Of a stretch of 54,979 nt of DNA, positions 26,035 through 34,656 are shown piece by piece. The notes below the pieces were generated by a model, which saw only the letters and a list, made by a program, of their open reading frames with translations, made no database searches and was not told where the DNA came from. The DNA comes from Patescibacteria group bacterium (GTDB lineage Bacteria > Patescibacteriota > Gracilibacteria > UBA1369 > UBA12470). The DNA is taken from assembly GCA_018816885.1 (NCBI GenBank), contig JAHIUS010000045.1:1-54979 (forward strand), given 5' to 3'. Each line of letters starts with the position of its first letter. Positions within the stretch are counted from its first letter, which is position 1. Made by a program: the position numbers and the translations under genes.

Positions 26035-27357
26035 TTAATTTAATCTTTGGAATCCCATGTGCGCTACTTCACCTCTTAATTTTTCTTCAACTTCATTGGC
26101 CTCTATATGTTTTTTAAGTCCCGCGAATGCTTCCTCGACCGTTTCCAAATATTTTTCTATTATTTTGTCCGTATGAGCATAAGTAGCGTAATAACCGTTA
26201 TTAGACAGGTAGCCTCTATCAAGCATTAACTGAGTGAACAGCGTTTTTACAGCCTGGGCGTTTTTGTAATTGAAGTTAAAATGCGCCAGCGACGGGACCA
26301 CATCTTTACCCGAAACTTTTATATCTACCCCTGTAGCTTCCCCTGCTTTCTCCCATCCGTCTATCACTTTCTCTCCCGCTGCCGCCAGATGCTTTGGCAC
26401 ATTTAGTTTTCTGCATTTTTCAATTGTCGCTATTGCTGCTGTCGGCCCTATTTTTTCGCTCCAGTATGTACTGCTTATGAAGGTGTTTTGTGCCGCTTCC
26501 ATTACTTCTTTTCTCCCTATTACGGCAGCCATCGGATATCCGTTGCTCATTGCCTTCCCGAAGACCGCTATGTCGGGCGCAACATTGAAGTTCAGGTGAT
26601 ATCCGCCTTCATTCACGCGCCATGCCGCAGTAATTTCATCAAAAATCAATATTGCATTGTGCTGTCGCGCCAATTCTTTTACCGCTTCTATAAATCCCGG
26701 CTCGGGCTTTATGTTTCTAATCGGCTCCATCGCTATTGCCGCCATTCCTCCTTTGTTTTCTTCCAATATTTTCTTCAATTCATCGATTTTGTTGTAGTGA
26801 AAAGGGAATGCTGTCCCTTTCAAAGCTTTCGGCACCCCAATTGGTGAAAGTCCTCCGATTGAATGACCTTCCAATGCATCATCGCTGTTTAAATTAGCGG
26901 CGATATACCAGTCGTGCCATCCGTGATACCCGCAAAATGCTATTTTGTCTTTACCTGTTTTGGCTCTTGCGATTCTTATCGCTACCGCCATCGCTTCCCC
27001 CCCCGTTCTCGCGTATCTCACCATGTCCGCCCAAGGATGGATTTCACAAAGTATATCAGAAAGTTCCACCTCTTCCGGGCAATTCAAAGTCGACATCGTA
27101 CCCAAGTCCACCGCTTTCTTTACAGCCTTATTCACATCCGGATCTGCAAATCCCAATATGCAGGATCCTACTCCGTTATGAGTCATGTCTATATATTTTT
27201 TGCCGTCCAGACCCCATACTTCCGCTCCTTTTGCTTTTTTATAATAGTTCGGCCAAATATCGGGAAGCATCATCTCCGGCCTCTTGGAAAGAAGCTGAGT
27301 CCCCCCGGGGATTCTTTTTTTAGCGTACTGATATAACTTTTGGGGATCTTTAGTCAT
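26035..27357 (-). CDS. Class III aminotransferase (glutamate-1-semialdehyde aminomutase-like)
   Basis: 440 aa. N-terminal IPGGTQLLSKRPEM (16-29) resembles the GSA aminomutase start. Other motifs are DGKKYIDMTHNGVGSCILGF (51-70), TGGEAMAVAIRIARAKTG (118-135), FDEIT (239-243) and the PLP lysine Lys268 in FGKAMSNGYPMAAV. No other haem-synthesis gene is near, and homologues occur in surface-sugar and flagellin-glycosylation loci. It may make an amino-sugar or a small amine that decorates the nonulosonate. It overlaps PseC by 8 nt and is 13 nt from the flippase gene. Confidence 0.8.
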   Translation of the reverse strand: MTKDPQKLYQYAKKRIPGGTQLLSKRPEMMLPDIWPNYYKKAKGAEVWGLDGKKYIDMTHNGVGSCILGFADPDVNKAVKKAVDLGTMSTLNCPEEVELSDILCEIHPWADMVRYARTGGEAMAVAIRIARAKTGKDKIAFCGYHGWHDWYIAANLNSDDALEGHSIGGLSPIGVPKALKGTAFPFHYNKIDELKKILEENKGGMAAIAMEPIRNIKPEPGFIEAVKELARQHNAILIFDEITAAWRVNEGGYHLNFNVAPDIAVFGKAMSNGYPMAAVIGRKEVMEAAQNTFISSTYWSEKIGPTAAIATIEKCRKLNVPKHLAAAGEKVIDGWEKAGEATGVDIKVSGKDVVPSLAHFNFNYKNAQAVKTLFTQLMLDRGYLSNNGYYATYAHTDKIIEKYLETVEEAFAGLKKHIEANEVEEKLRGEVAHMGFQRLN

Positions 27358-28474
27358 TTTTGATTATGTTTTTTAAGGTTTTTACGATGTAGGTTTGCTC
27401 TTCTTCCGTAAGGCTCGGGTATATAGGCAGGGAAATTTCTTCTTCGTAGAAAGTTTCCGCATTTGGGCAAAGTCCTTTTTTGTAATCTTTTGCGTAATAT
27501 GAATGCCAGTATACGGGTTTATAATGTGTTTGCGTGGCGATCCCTTTTTCAAGCAACGATTCCATGATTTTTTTTCTTTTATTCGCCGGTACCCTGATGG
27601 GATAAAGGTGCCTGCTTGATTCCCTATCTTGTTTAATTTTTATAAATTCGACGATGTTTTTCAATTCTTTGTCATATCTTTGTGCGATTTTTTCTCTTTT
27701 GCTTACGAATTGATCCACCCTCTTGAGTTGACTTATACCTAAAGCACACTGCATGTCGGTTAACCTGTAATTGTATCCGATATCTTCCATGTCCCCCTTC
27801 CATCTTCCTTCTTTTTTTATACCGTGAGTCCTGAATGTTTTGAGTTTTTCATAATACTTCTCGTCATTCGTCATAACGGCTCCTCCTTCTCCGGTTGTTA
27901 TGGTTTTGACAGGATGAAAGCTAAATACAGTCATATCCGCTACTGAACCTACTTTTCGGTCTTTGTATGTTGCCCCCAATGCGTGACAACCGTCTTCGAT
28001 TATTATTAGGCCGTACTTTTTTATTTCATCCAAATCCACGGGCTGGCCGGAATAGTCTACCGGCACTATTATTTTTGTCTTGTTTGTGATTTTTTCTTTT
28101 ATTAAATTAGCGTCTATGTTGCCTGTTTCGAGTTCCACATCAACGAATATCGGCGTTGCGCCCAAAAAAACTCCGGCATTTGCAGTTGCCGCAAATGTAT
28201 TTGGCGTGGTTATGAATTCGTCTCCTTTTTTTAACCCTGCCGCGTAATAAGCTCCGTGCAGTGCGGCTGTTCCGTTTGCGAAAGTAACCGCGTATTTTGC
28301 GCCGCAGTATTTTGCCAATGCTTCTTCAAATTCTAAGACTTTTGGCCCTTGGGTGAGCCAATCTGATCTTAATACTTCTTCTACCGCCGATATGTCGCTT
28401 TCATCTATCGATTGTTTCCCATATGATATTATTTTTCTCCTATCATCTCTTTCAACTGATCTGGATTTAACCAT
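27350..28474 (-). CDS. pseC: UDP-4-amino-4,6-dideoxy-N-acetyl-beta-L-altrosamine transaminase
   Basis: 374 aa DegT aminotransferase. ISYGKQSIDESDISAVEEVLRSDWLTQGP (16-44) is the PseC start signature, followed by FANGTAALH (65-73), TTPNTFAATANA (89-100), IEDGCHALG (159-167) and the Schiff-base Lys190 in SFHPVKTITTGEGG. It transfers an amino group to the 4-keto sugar made by PseB, in pseudaminic acid synthesis. It overlaps pseB by 46 nt, an unusually long same-strand overlap; the ATG at 28474 is the only good start upstream of the conserved region. Confidence 0.9.
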   Translation of the reverse strand: MVKSRSVERDDRRKIISYGKQSIDESDISAVEEVLRSDWLTQGPKVLEFEEALAKYCGAKYAVTFANGTAALHGAYYAAGLKKGDEFITTPNTFAATANAGVFLGATPIFVDVELETGNIDANLIKEKITNKTKIIVPVDYSGQPVDLDEIKKYGLIIIEDGCHALGATYKDRKVGSVADMTVFSFHPVKTITTGEGGAVMTNDEKYYEKLKTFRTHGIKKEGRWKGDMEDIGYNYRLTDMQCALGISQLKRVDQFVSKREKIAQRYDKELKNIVEFIKIKQDRESSRHLYPIRVPANKRKKIMESLLEKGIATQTHYKPVYWHSYYAKDYKKGLCPNAETFYEEEISLPIYPSLTEEEQTYIVKTLKNIIKND

Positions 28475-29400
28475 TGTGTATTGTTGTTGCTTGCATATAC
28501 AAATCCTTCCTGAACTTTCACCCCTTTATGTTCTCGCTCGGTACCCAAGTTCTCTCTCGGCTCGATGACATAAACTTCTTCCAATTCTTTTGCGTTTCTG
28601 GCCTCATCCTCCCCGAGCAGCATTTCATGCAGTTTTTCGCCCGGCCTAATCCCTACTTTTTCGACTTCCATCCCCGGTGCGATCATATCGAAAATTTCTA
28701 TTATTTTCATGCTTGGTATTTTCGGCACAAAAATTTCCCCACCTTTCATTAAATTCATTGATTTAATCGCAAATACTATGGCTTGATCTATTGTTATCCA
28801 GAATCTGGTCATTCTTTCGTCTGTTATCTTTAGCTTCCCCTCAAGTTTCTGTTTTTTAATGACATCCAGCAGACTTCCACGACTTCCCAGCACATTCCCG
28901 TATCTTAAAACGCTGAGTTTTGTGGCGCCGGCCGAATATGAATTTGCCGCAACAAACAACTTCTCCGCACAAAGCTTGGTAGCCCCATATAGATTTATCG
29001 GGTTGGCCGCTTTGTCCGTTGAGAGCAAAAGGACCTTCTCCACCCCTTGATCTATTGCAGCATTTACAACATTTTGAGTCCCCAAAATGTTTGTTTTGAC
29101 AGCTTCGAACGGATTGTATTCCAATGCAGGGACCTGTTTAAGTGCGGCTGCATGTACGATGCAATTCACGCCTTTAAATGCTCTGTCCAACCTTTCTTTA
29201 TCCCTGATGTCGCCTATGAAAAACCTAAGTCGCGGGTCTTTGAATCGAACCTGCATTTGTGATTGCTTCAATTCATCTCTACTGAAAATTATTATTTTGT
29301 TGGCTTCCGATTTCTCTATAAGTGTTTTGATGAAATTTTGCCCGAATGTTCCGGTCCCCCCAGTTACAAGTACATTTTTGTCTTTAAAGATTGAAAGCAT
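28429..29400 (-). CDS. pseB: UDP-N-acetylglucosamine 4,6-dehydratase (5-inverting)
   Basis: 323 aa. It has LVTGGTGTFGQNF (11-23), VHAAALKQVPALEYNPFEAVKTNI (82-105), STDKAANPINLYGATK (127-142) with Thr/Asp/Lys and Tyr138 of the FlaA1/PseB active site, and MTRFWI. PseB dehydrates and C5-epimerises UDP-GlcNAc to the L-arabino 4-keto sugar, the first step to pseudaminic acid. It is the first gene of the long minus-strand unit, behind a clear TTGAAA-17-TATAAA promoter. Its C-terminal extension matches the longer PseB forms. Confidence 0.93.
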   Translation of the reverse strand: MLSIFKDKNVLVTGGTGTFGQNFIKTLIEKSEANKIIIFSRDELKQSQMQVRFKDPRLRFFIGDIRDKERLDRAFKGVNCIVHAAALKQVPALEYNPFEAVKTNILGTQNVVNAAIDQGVEKVLLLSTDKAANPINLYGATKLCAEKLFVAANSYSAGATKLSVLRYGNVLGSRGSLLDVIKKQKLEGKLKITDERMTRFWITIDQAIVFAIKSMNLMKGGEIFVPKIPSMKIIEIFDMIAPGMEVEKVGIRPGEKLHEMLLGEDEARNAKELEEVYVIEPRENLGTEREHKGVKVQEGFVYASNNNTQWLNPDQLKEMIGEK

Positions 29401-29429
29401 TGTTTTTTTATTAATGTCTAAGCGTATAG

Positions 29430-29458
29430 TTTATACCTGAGAACAGATATTTTTTCAA
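29430..29458 (-). promoter_or_regulatory. Strong promoter for the pseB operon
   Basis: The minus strand reads TTGAAA (29453-29458), 17 bp, TATAAA (29430-29435). Start would be near 29424, giving a leader of about 24 nt before the pseB ATG. This is among the best sigma-70-type matches in the window and probably serves up to ten minus-strand genes down to 18048. Confidence 0.75.
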
Positions 29459-29485
29459 TTATTTAGAGTTTTTGGTGACTTACGC

Positions 29486-29514
29486 TTCCAAAAAAGGCTA
29501 ATTCCTGCTATAAT
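29486..29514 (+). promoter_or_regulatory. Extended -10 promoter for the acyltransferase gene
   Basis: TTCCAA (29486-29491), 17 bp, then TGC plus TATAAT (29506-29514), an ideal extended -10. It is arranged back to back with the pseB promoter. The predicted start near 29521 means an in-frame start codon must be downstream, where no ATG, GTG or TTG is found in the right place. Confidence 0.7.
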
Positions 29515-29569
29515 TATCGGGTTAATTCAAACAAATGGCAATATCGTCAATACTATAGGAGAACAACCG

Positions 29570-30859
29570 GTAGAATCTGAGAAGAAGGTAAAATATTTTC
29601 CAAATCTGAACAGTCTGAGGTTCATTGCTGCTTCCGTAATTTTGATTTTTCATCTGGAAAGCAAAAGAGGCATGTTGGGGTTGTCTAATTGCTGGGGATC
29701 GTCCTTCATCAGGTCAACTGGAGAGATCGGAGTGACTTTTTTCTTTGTTTTGAGCGGATTTTTGATTACCTACTTTTTGTTATCTGAGAAGTCTTCTACA
29801 AAAAATATTTCGTTATCTAATTTTTATACAAAGCGAGTGCTTAGAATTCTTCCGTTGTATTACTTGATCGTCGCTCTGGGCTTATTTGTTTTGCCTCATT
29901 TTGATTTTTTTTATATTCCACACTACTCCGAGCTTCTTGATGGTAATGTTTTTGTTCATACCGTTTTATTTTTGTTGATTTTGCCAAATATAGTTTTATT
30001 TACGTTTGGCAATTTGCCTTATTTGGACCAAACATGGGCTGTTGGTACCGAAATTCAGTTTTATTTGCTATGGCCTCTTATCATCAAATATTCTAAGCGT
30101 ATTTTATTAAGTCTTTTTTTGGTTTTACTGTTTTTTGTACTTGTGAGAACTCCTTATTTTCTCATTGAAAATAAAATCGCTTCCCTTGAATGGCTGGATG
30201 AAATAATTAATTTAGAGTTTCTTTATAATTTTTTCTACTATTTGAGGATAAGTTGTATGGCTATTGGGGGTATGGGAGCTTATCTTTTATTCCATAAAGA
30301 TAGATTCCAGAGGATAAAGAAGTTTTTGTTTAGCAAGCCTGTGCAAATTTTAAGCTTATTTTTTGCAATATATTTCACTTATAAAGCTTCTGGGGGATTT
30401 GTTGTTCCGCTCGTTTACCATGAACTGTTTTCTGTTCTTTTTTGTATTATAATTATTAATTTTGCAGCTAATAAAAACAGGCTTTTTAGTTTGGAGTTCA
30501 ATCTCTTGAATTACCTTGGGAAAATCTCTTACGGGATATATATGTTCCATAATATAATGATAATGATCGCCGTAAAGGCGACTTTGTTTTTGTTTGCAAC
30601 AAAAGATATTGAGGGGGTTTTCCCCAATCTCGTTGTTTACTTTATCGCCTTTAGTTCAACTGTAATGATCGCCGTTATTTCCTTCGAATTCTTTGAGAAA
30701 AAATTCTTAAAGCTAAAGCCAAAATGTCATTCTTTTTCAAAAACCAACTCAAACGCTTCCGCCGCGTTATATCCCGCCCCGCCTCCTCTGACTTTGGCCA
30801 GTGATTCCATATATTCCAGTGATCTTGGATGCGGAAATTCTCGCAGCTCTCCTTTGTAA
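29570..30859 (+). CDS. Acyltransferase 3 (OafA-type) membrane protein with defective start and run-on end
   Basis: The reading frame encodes an integral membrane O-acyltransferase: FPNLNSLRFIAA, GEIGVTFFFVLSGFLITYF, VGTEIQFYLLWPL and about ten hydrophobic segments. It would O-acetylate a glycan. The conserved N-terminus is in frame from near 29570, but the first standard start codon is TTG at 29642, inside the domain. An AGGAG (29557-29561) sits 8 nt before GTA at 29570, exactly where a start belongs, so GTG or ATG may have mutated to GTA; a frameshift from the ATG at 29535 is the alternative. The domain ends near 30722, yet the frame continues about 45 codons, antisense to the deacetylase gene. 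The protein may be inactive. Confidence 0.7.
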   Translation, partial: VESEKKVKYFPNLNSLRFIAASVILIFHLESKRGMLGLSNCWGSSFIRSTGEIGVTFFFVLSGFLITYFLLSEKSSTKNISLSNFYTKRVLRILPLYYLIVALGLFVLPHFDFFYIPHYSELLDGNVFVHTVLFLLILPNIVLFTFGNLPYLDQTWAVGTEIQFYLLWPLIIKYSKRILLSLFLVLLFFVLVRTPYFLIENKIASLEWLDEIINLEFLYNFFYYLRISCMAIGGMGAYLLFHKDRFQRIKKFLFSKPVQILSLFFAIYFTYKASGGFVVPLVYHELFSVLFCIIIINFAANKNRLFSLEFNLLNYLGKISYGIYMFHNIMIMIAVKATLFLFATKDIEGVFPNLVVYFIAFSSTVMIAVISFEFFEKKFLKLKPKCHSFSKTNSNASAALYPAPPPLTLASDSIYSSDLGCGNSRSSPL

Positions 30860-31395
30860 GCCGACATCGCTTCCAGTTTTTTATCGAGAGTGCCGCTTAT
30901 GTCTATGAATTTATTTGGATGAAATGAATTATTCCCGAGAAACCCCCATTCTGTTGATGAAGGTACTTCAAATGCCAGCAATCTTTTAACGCAGGTCCCT
31001 TCCATTGGTCTGCATGCAACTTTTACAGCTTCACAGGTTATTTTGTGATCTATATTTAAGTCGCTGCCGCTATGGGTAAATACCGTATCGGGCTTGAATT
31101 CTTCAATAATGGACTCTATTTTCTTTATTATTTCGAGCATTGGCACGGAATCGAATGAATTATCAGGGAAAGATTCTATCAAAAGTTTGTCCGAGCCTAT
31201 TATTTTCGATGCTTCTTTTGCATCTTCTTGTAAAGCATTGATGTTCCGGTCCTGCGCATCATCTCTGGAACGCATTCCTTGGCTCAAAATCAAGATCCGC
31301 ACTTCTTTATTTTCTGTTTTTAATTTGGCTATCGTCCCTCCACATCCCAAAATTTCATCATCCGGATGCGCCACTATCACCAATATCTTTTCCAT
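30727..31395 (-). CDS. PIG-L/LmbE family N-deacetylase
   Basis: 222 aa from the ATG at 31395, where the protein starts MEKILVIVAHPDDE. AHPDDE (9-14) carries the zinc ligands, and SGSDLNIDHKITCEAV later provides the third histidine. Members remove N-acetyl groups from GlcNAc-type sugars, as in mycothiol, GPI and glycopeptide pathways. Placed between PseB and PseG, it may deacetylate a nonulosonate or its precursor so that another acyl group can be attached. Its 3' end is overlapped by 133 nt of the convergent acyltransferase frame. Its own promoter TTGGGG-16-TATATT is at 31411-31438. Confidence 0.85.
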   Translation of the reverse strand: MEKILVIVAHPDDEILGCGGTIAKLKTENKEVRILILSQGMRSRDDAQDRNINALQEDAKEASKIIGSDKLLIESFPDNSFDSVPMLEIIKKIESIIEEFKPDTVFTHSGSDLNIDHKITCEAVKVACRPMEGTCVKRLLAFEVPSSTEWGFLGNNSFHPNKFIDISGTLDKKLEAMSAYKGELREFPHPRSLEYMESLAKVRGGGAGYNAAEAFELVFEKE

Positions 31396-31418
31396 TGAGT
31401 GAGTTTTTAAAATATAAT
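31390..31418 (+). promoter_or_regulatory. Promoter for the pseG operon
   Basis: TTCCAT (31390-31395), 17 bp, TATAAT (31413-31418). The start would fall near 31425, downstream of an ATG at 31417, so translation most likely begins at the ATG at 31447. Its -10 box overlaps that of the divergent deacetylase promoter by four bases. Confidence 0.65.
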
Positions 31419-31438
31419 GCAGAAAGAGTTTACCCCAA
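31411..31438 (-). promoter_or_regulatory. Divergent promoter for the PIG-L deacetylase gene
   Basis: The minus strand reads TTGGGG (31433-31438), 16 bp, TATATT (31411-31416). Overlap with the plus-strand -10 means the two promoters probably compete for polymerase, or share control. Confidence 0.5.
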
Positions 31439-31446
31439 TAGATCAT

Positions 31447-32508
31447 ATGAATCAAAAAAAACGACATGTTGTTTTCCGCGCCGACGGCGGTCCCAATACA
31501 ATAGGTTTGGGGCATATTATGCGCTGTCTTGCCTTGGCTTCGGAATTCAAGAAGCTTTCTTATGAAGTTTGTTTCGTGACAAAGGATTATGATCAAGCGG
31601 TTTTGGACCTTATATCAAGCAAGGGTTTTTACATCGAGATACTTGATACAAATGCCGATCAAAATGAAGATTTGGACTTTTTGCTCGAGGTCATCGGTGA
31701 ATTTAAATATCCACTGGTGGTTGTGGATTCTTATGAAATCGGTACTGAGTATCTTAAGGCCTTAAAGGATCATTGTGTTCTTCTCAGTATCGATGACAAT
31801 GCTGATATTGCGCTTCCAAGTCATATTATTTTAAATGCAAATGTTTATGCTGAGCCTGAAATGTATAATCAAGATGCTTTTTTGATTCTGGGATCGGAAT
31901 TTGCTTTTATAAGAGAAGATTTCCTCAAGGCAAACAGGGAAACCAAGCACAAAGAAATCGCCTCGAATGTTCTGATTACATTTGGCGGATCCGACCCAAC
32001 GAATCAATCCATGAAGACTCTTTCTATGCTTTCCGAGATCGATATGCCTTTGGATGTTAAGGCGGTTGTCGGCAGCAGCTATAACCGGATCGAAGAGATT
32101 AAATCCCTGGCATCATCCCTGCCTTATCGTGCCGAAATTATTGTACAGTCCAAAGATATGCCAGGGCTCATGGAATGGGCCGATATTGCAGTTACCGCGG
32201 GCGGCGGCACATGTTACGAATGTGCGTTTATGGGGCTTCCGAATATAATTATTGTCACCGAGGATAATCAAGTTCGCGTCGCAAAAACTTTGGATTTTCT
32301 TTCTTCCGCGATATCAATGGGGTGGCATGAACATCTTGATTTTGAGAAATTTTCAAACATATTTAAAAAACTGTCCAAAGATGTTAAGATTAGGTCCGAG
32401 ATTAGCGAGGTGGGAAGAGGTTTGATTGATGGCAATGGCGCCCGTCGTTCTGCAAATTTAATTCATAAATATTTATCCTCATGTCAGATCCAGGCAAATC
32501 CAAAATAG
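31447..32508 (+). CDS. pseG: UDP-2,4-diacetamido-2,4,6-trideoxy-beta-L-altropyranose hydrolase (PseG/SpsG family)
   Basis: 353 aa GT-B-like hydrolase. It has FRADGGPNTIGLGHIMRCLALA near the N-terminus, VLITFGGSDPTNQSMKTL, and MPGLMEWADIAVTAGGGTCYECAFMGLP. PseG removes UDP from the diacetamido sugar made by PseB, PseC and PseH. The start at 31447 is preferred over 31417 because the promoter -10 overlaps the earlier ATG and the conserved sequence begins after the later one. There is no fused PseH acetyltransferase domain at the C-terminus; a separate GNAT gene (43426-43893) may serve. Confidence 0.88.
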   Translation: MNQKKRHVVFRADGGPNTIGLGHIMRCLALASEFKKLSYEVCFVTKDYDQAVLDLISSKGFYIEILDTNADQNEDLDFLLEVIGEFKYPLVVVDSYEIGTEYLKALKDHCVLLSIDDNADIALPSHIILNANVYAEPEMYNQDAFLILGSEFAFIREDFLKANRETKHKEIASNVLITFGGSDPTNQSMKTLSMLSEIDMPLDVKAVVGSSYNRIEEIKSLASSLPYRAEIIVQSKDMPGLMEWADIAVTAGGGTCYECAFMGLPNIIIVTEDNQVRVAKTLDFLSSAISMGWHEHLDFEKFSNIFKKLSKDVKIRSEISEVGRGLIDGNGARRSANLIHKYLSSCQIQANPK

Positions 32509-33638
32509 CCTCGAGTTTATCCGAGGCAATGTCGATTAAGGTAAATATGGGTGTGTATGACCTGCGAAGACAGGGACACAACCCAATCGTCATGTCTTTA
32601 GGGGAGTCTCTTTTCGACCTACCGTCCCCCTCTTTCAGGGAACTCAAGAATTTTAAAAAGGGTTATAGCTACTCAAGTTCTCGCGGAGTACCCGAATTGC
32701 GAGAAAAAATCGCAGATCTTTACAGGGAAGATTACGGTGTAGATGTTGACCCCGAAACTGAAGTAATAATAAGCACCGGATCCAAGCCTCTTATCTACAT
32801 GTCGCTTATGGCTACGGTTAATCCCGGTGATGAAGTGATTATCTTTGAACCTGCATGGGTCAGTTATGTCGACATGGTTAAGCTTGCCTACTGTAAACCT
32901 GTGAATGTGCCTTATTATGAAGGGATATACGATTTGGATAAATATATAACCGAAAAAACCAAGGTTGTTATTTTGAATAATCCAAACAATCCTATCGGCA
33001 AGGTCTATTCCGATGATGAATTAAAAACCCTGTATGATCTTTCCGTTAAGAATAATTTTTATATTTTGTCCGATGAAGCTTACAGTGATTTCGTTGATGA
33101 AGAGCCTTTCTTCGCTATGGCTCGTTTGGATCCTGAAAAAAAGCATATTATTACAGCCAATTCGTTGTCCAAGACTTTTGGGATTTCCGGTTGGCGTATC
33201 GGCTATTCGATCACCAATCCGGAATTAACGGATTTGATTCTGAGGTTAAATCAACATCTGATAACATGCCCGACTACACTTATCGAATATTATCTTGCTG
33301 AGCATTTCGATGAATTTAAATCCAAAACAAGACCGCAGGTTGCAAAAATTCTCGAGAAACGCAAGAAGGCTATTGCTTACATGAAAGAAATAGGACTTGA
33401 GCATCTGCCCGGTTCGGCTACTTTTTATTTCGCGGTTTCCATTGAAGGGTCATCGCTGGGATCTGAAGATTTCGCTTATAAATTACTCGACAAATATCAT
33501 GTTTCCACCGTCCCCGGCTTGGGGTATGGAGATTCGATGGATAAATTTATAAGGGTTTCTATCGGTGTTGAAACCGAGGAAAGAATGAAAGAAGGTTTAT
33601 CAGCTATCCGCAAGTTAATCGATGAAACCAAGGTTTAA
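32481..33638 (+). CDS. Class I/II PLP-dependent aminotransferase
   Basis: 385 aa fold-type I aminotransferase of the aspartate/aromatic type. Seen are STGSKPLIYMSLMATVNPGDEVI (98-120), NNPNNPIG (166-173), SDEAY (197-201), and the Schiff-base Lys231 in SLSKTFGISGWRIGY. It is not one of the standard Pse enzymes. Lying between pseG and the synthase with overlaps of 28 and 17 nt, it is firmly within the operon. It may make an amino acid or alpha-keto acid used to decorate the sugar. An internal ATG at 32529 is possible but would trim the usual N-terminal arm. Confidence 0.85.
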   Translation: MSDPGKSKIASSLSEAMSIKVNMGVYDLRRQGHNPIVMSLGESLFDLPSPSFRELKNFKKGYSYSSSRGVPELREKIADLYREDYGVDVDPETEVIISTGSKPLIYMSLMATVNPGDEVIIFEPAWVSYVDMVKLAYCKPVNVPYYEGIYDLDKYITEKTKVVILNNPNNPIGKVYSDDELKTLYDLSVKNNFYILSDEAYSDFVDEEPFFAMARLDPEKKHIITANSLSKTFGISGWRIGYSITNPELTDLILRLNQHLITCPTTLIEYYLAEHFDEFKSKTRPQVAKILEKRKKAIAYMKEIGLEHLPGSATFYFAVSIEGSSLGSEDFAYKLLDKYHVSTVPGLGYGDSMDKFIRVSIGVETEERMKEGLSAIRKLIDETKV

Positions 33639-34656
33639 CAACAAGATAAAGGTAGGCAAAAAGTTGATTTCGAAAGATTCCGGAGCTTTTTTGATCGGAG
33701 AAATCGGCTCCAACCACAACCAATCGTTAAGTTTAGCCAAAGAGCTTATCGATATTGCTCATGAAGCGGGATTGGATGCTGTGAAATTTCAGTCATTGAA
33801 ATTCGAAGAGTTGTACTTACCTTCAAATGATGACCTGAAGTCGCTTCACAAAAGCATAGACTTCAATGAAAAATGGTATCATGAACTTTTTGCCTATTGC
33901 AAAAAACGAGGGCTTGTTTTTCTTTCTTCCCCAACATATTTGGAGGCTGTTGAGATTCTTGAAGACTTGGGTGCGGCCGCTTACAAAATCGCATCTCCTC
34001 AGACTGTCGGCTTCGCTCATTTAATCAAAAAAGTCGCGAAAACAGGCAAGCCTTTGTTCGTTTCTACAGGTTATTGCACGATGCCCGAAGTCAGAAGGGC
34101 TGTTTCACTTGTGTCTGAGGCCGACAATAAGAATCTCGTTTTACTGCACTGCATATCTAAATATCCTACCCCTGAAAAACTTGTTAATCTAAGGATGATG
34201 GATGTTTTCAGAGATGAGTTTTCCGTACTTACCGGCTTTTCGGATCATACGATGTCCACTACCACTCCCGCTCTCGCTTTCATGCATGGTGCTCGTGTTA
34301 TAGAGAAACATTTCACCCTTGATCGCAAACTTGAAGGCCCCGATCATTGTTACGCGCTTGAGCCAGATGAACTCAAAATTATGGCATCAGGTGTACGCGA
34401 GGCGGAGGTGATGCTCGGAAACGGCAAGAGGATTTTGTTGCCTTTTGAAAAAAGTTTTAAGAAGAAGATTAAGATGAAAATTGTAGCGGCAAGAGATATC
34501 AAAAAAGGTGAGACTTTGGCCGGGAATGATGTTGTTTTCAGGCGCGCACAGGGAGGGATCGAAGATTTTGATTTAGAAAAATACATTGGCAGAAAAACTG
34601 CTTCCAATATCGCCAAAATGTCTTTAATAAAACCCATTTACTTCCATGACAAATAG
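33622..34656 (+). CDS. Nonulosonic acid synthase (NeuB/PseI/SpsE family)
   Basis: 344 aa. The N-terminal TIM-barrel synthase domain has GEIGSNHNQSLSLAKELIDIA (26-46), DAVKFQS (52-58), GFSDHT (205-210) and EKHFTLD (228-234). GPDH (239-242) follows, and a C-terminal SAF/antifreeze-like domain spans about 283-340. It condenses phosphoenolpyruvate with a 6-carbon amino sugar to give a 9-carbon acid. PseB and PseC in the locus point to pseudaminic acid, though the N-terminal motif is as close to NeuB/SpsE as to classical PseI, so the exact sugar is open. Confidence 0.9.
   Translation: MKPRFNNKIKVGKKLISKDSGAFLIGEIGSNHNQSLSLAKELIDIAHEAGLDAVKFQSLKFEELYLPSNDDLKSLHKSIDFNEKWYHELFAYCKKRGLVFLSSPTYLEAVEILEDLGAAAYKIASPQTVGFAHLIKKVAKTGKPLFVSTGYCTMPEVRRAVSLVSEADNKNLVLLHCISKYPTPEKLVNLRMMDVFRDEFSVLTGFSDHTMSTTTPALAFMHGARVIEKHFTLDRKLEGPDHCYALEPDELKIMASGVREAEVMLGNGKRILLPFEKSFKKKIKMKIVAARDIKKGETLAGNDVVFRRAQGGIEDFDLEKYIGRKTASNIAKMSLIKPIYFHDK

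Noticed and set aside
31396..31596. Longer start for the PIG-L deacetylase
   Set aside because: The added 67 residues are antisense to pseG and its promoter; AHPDDE homology begins right after the ATG at 31395.
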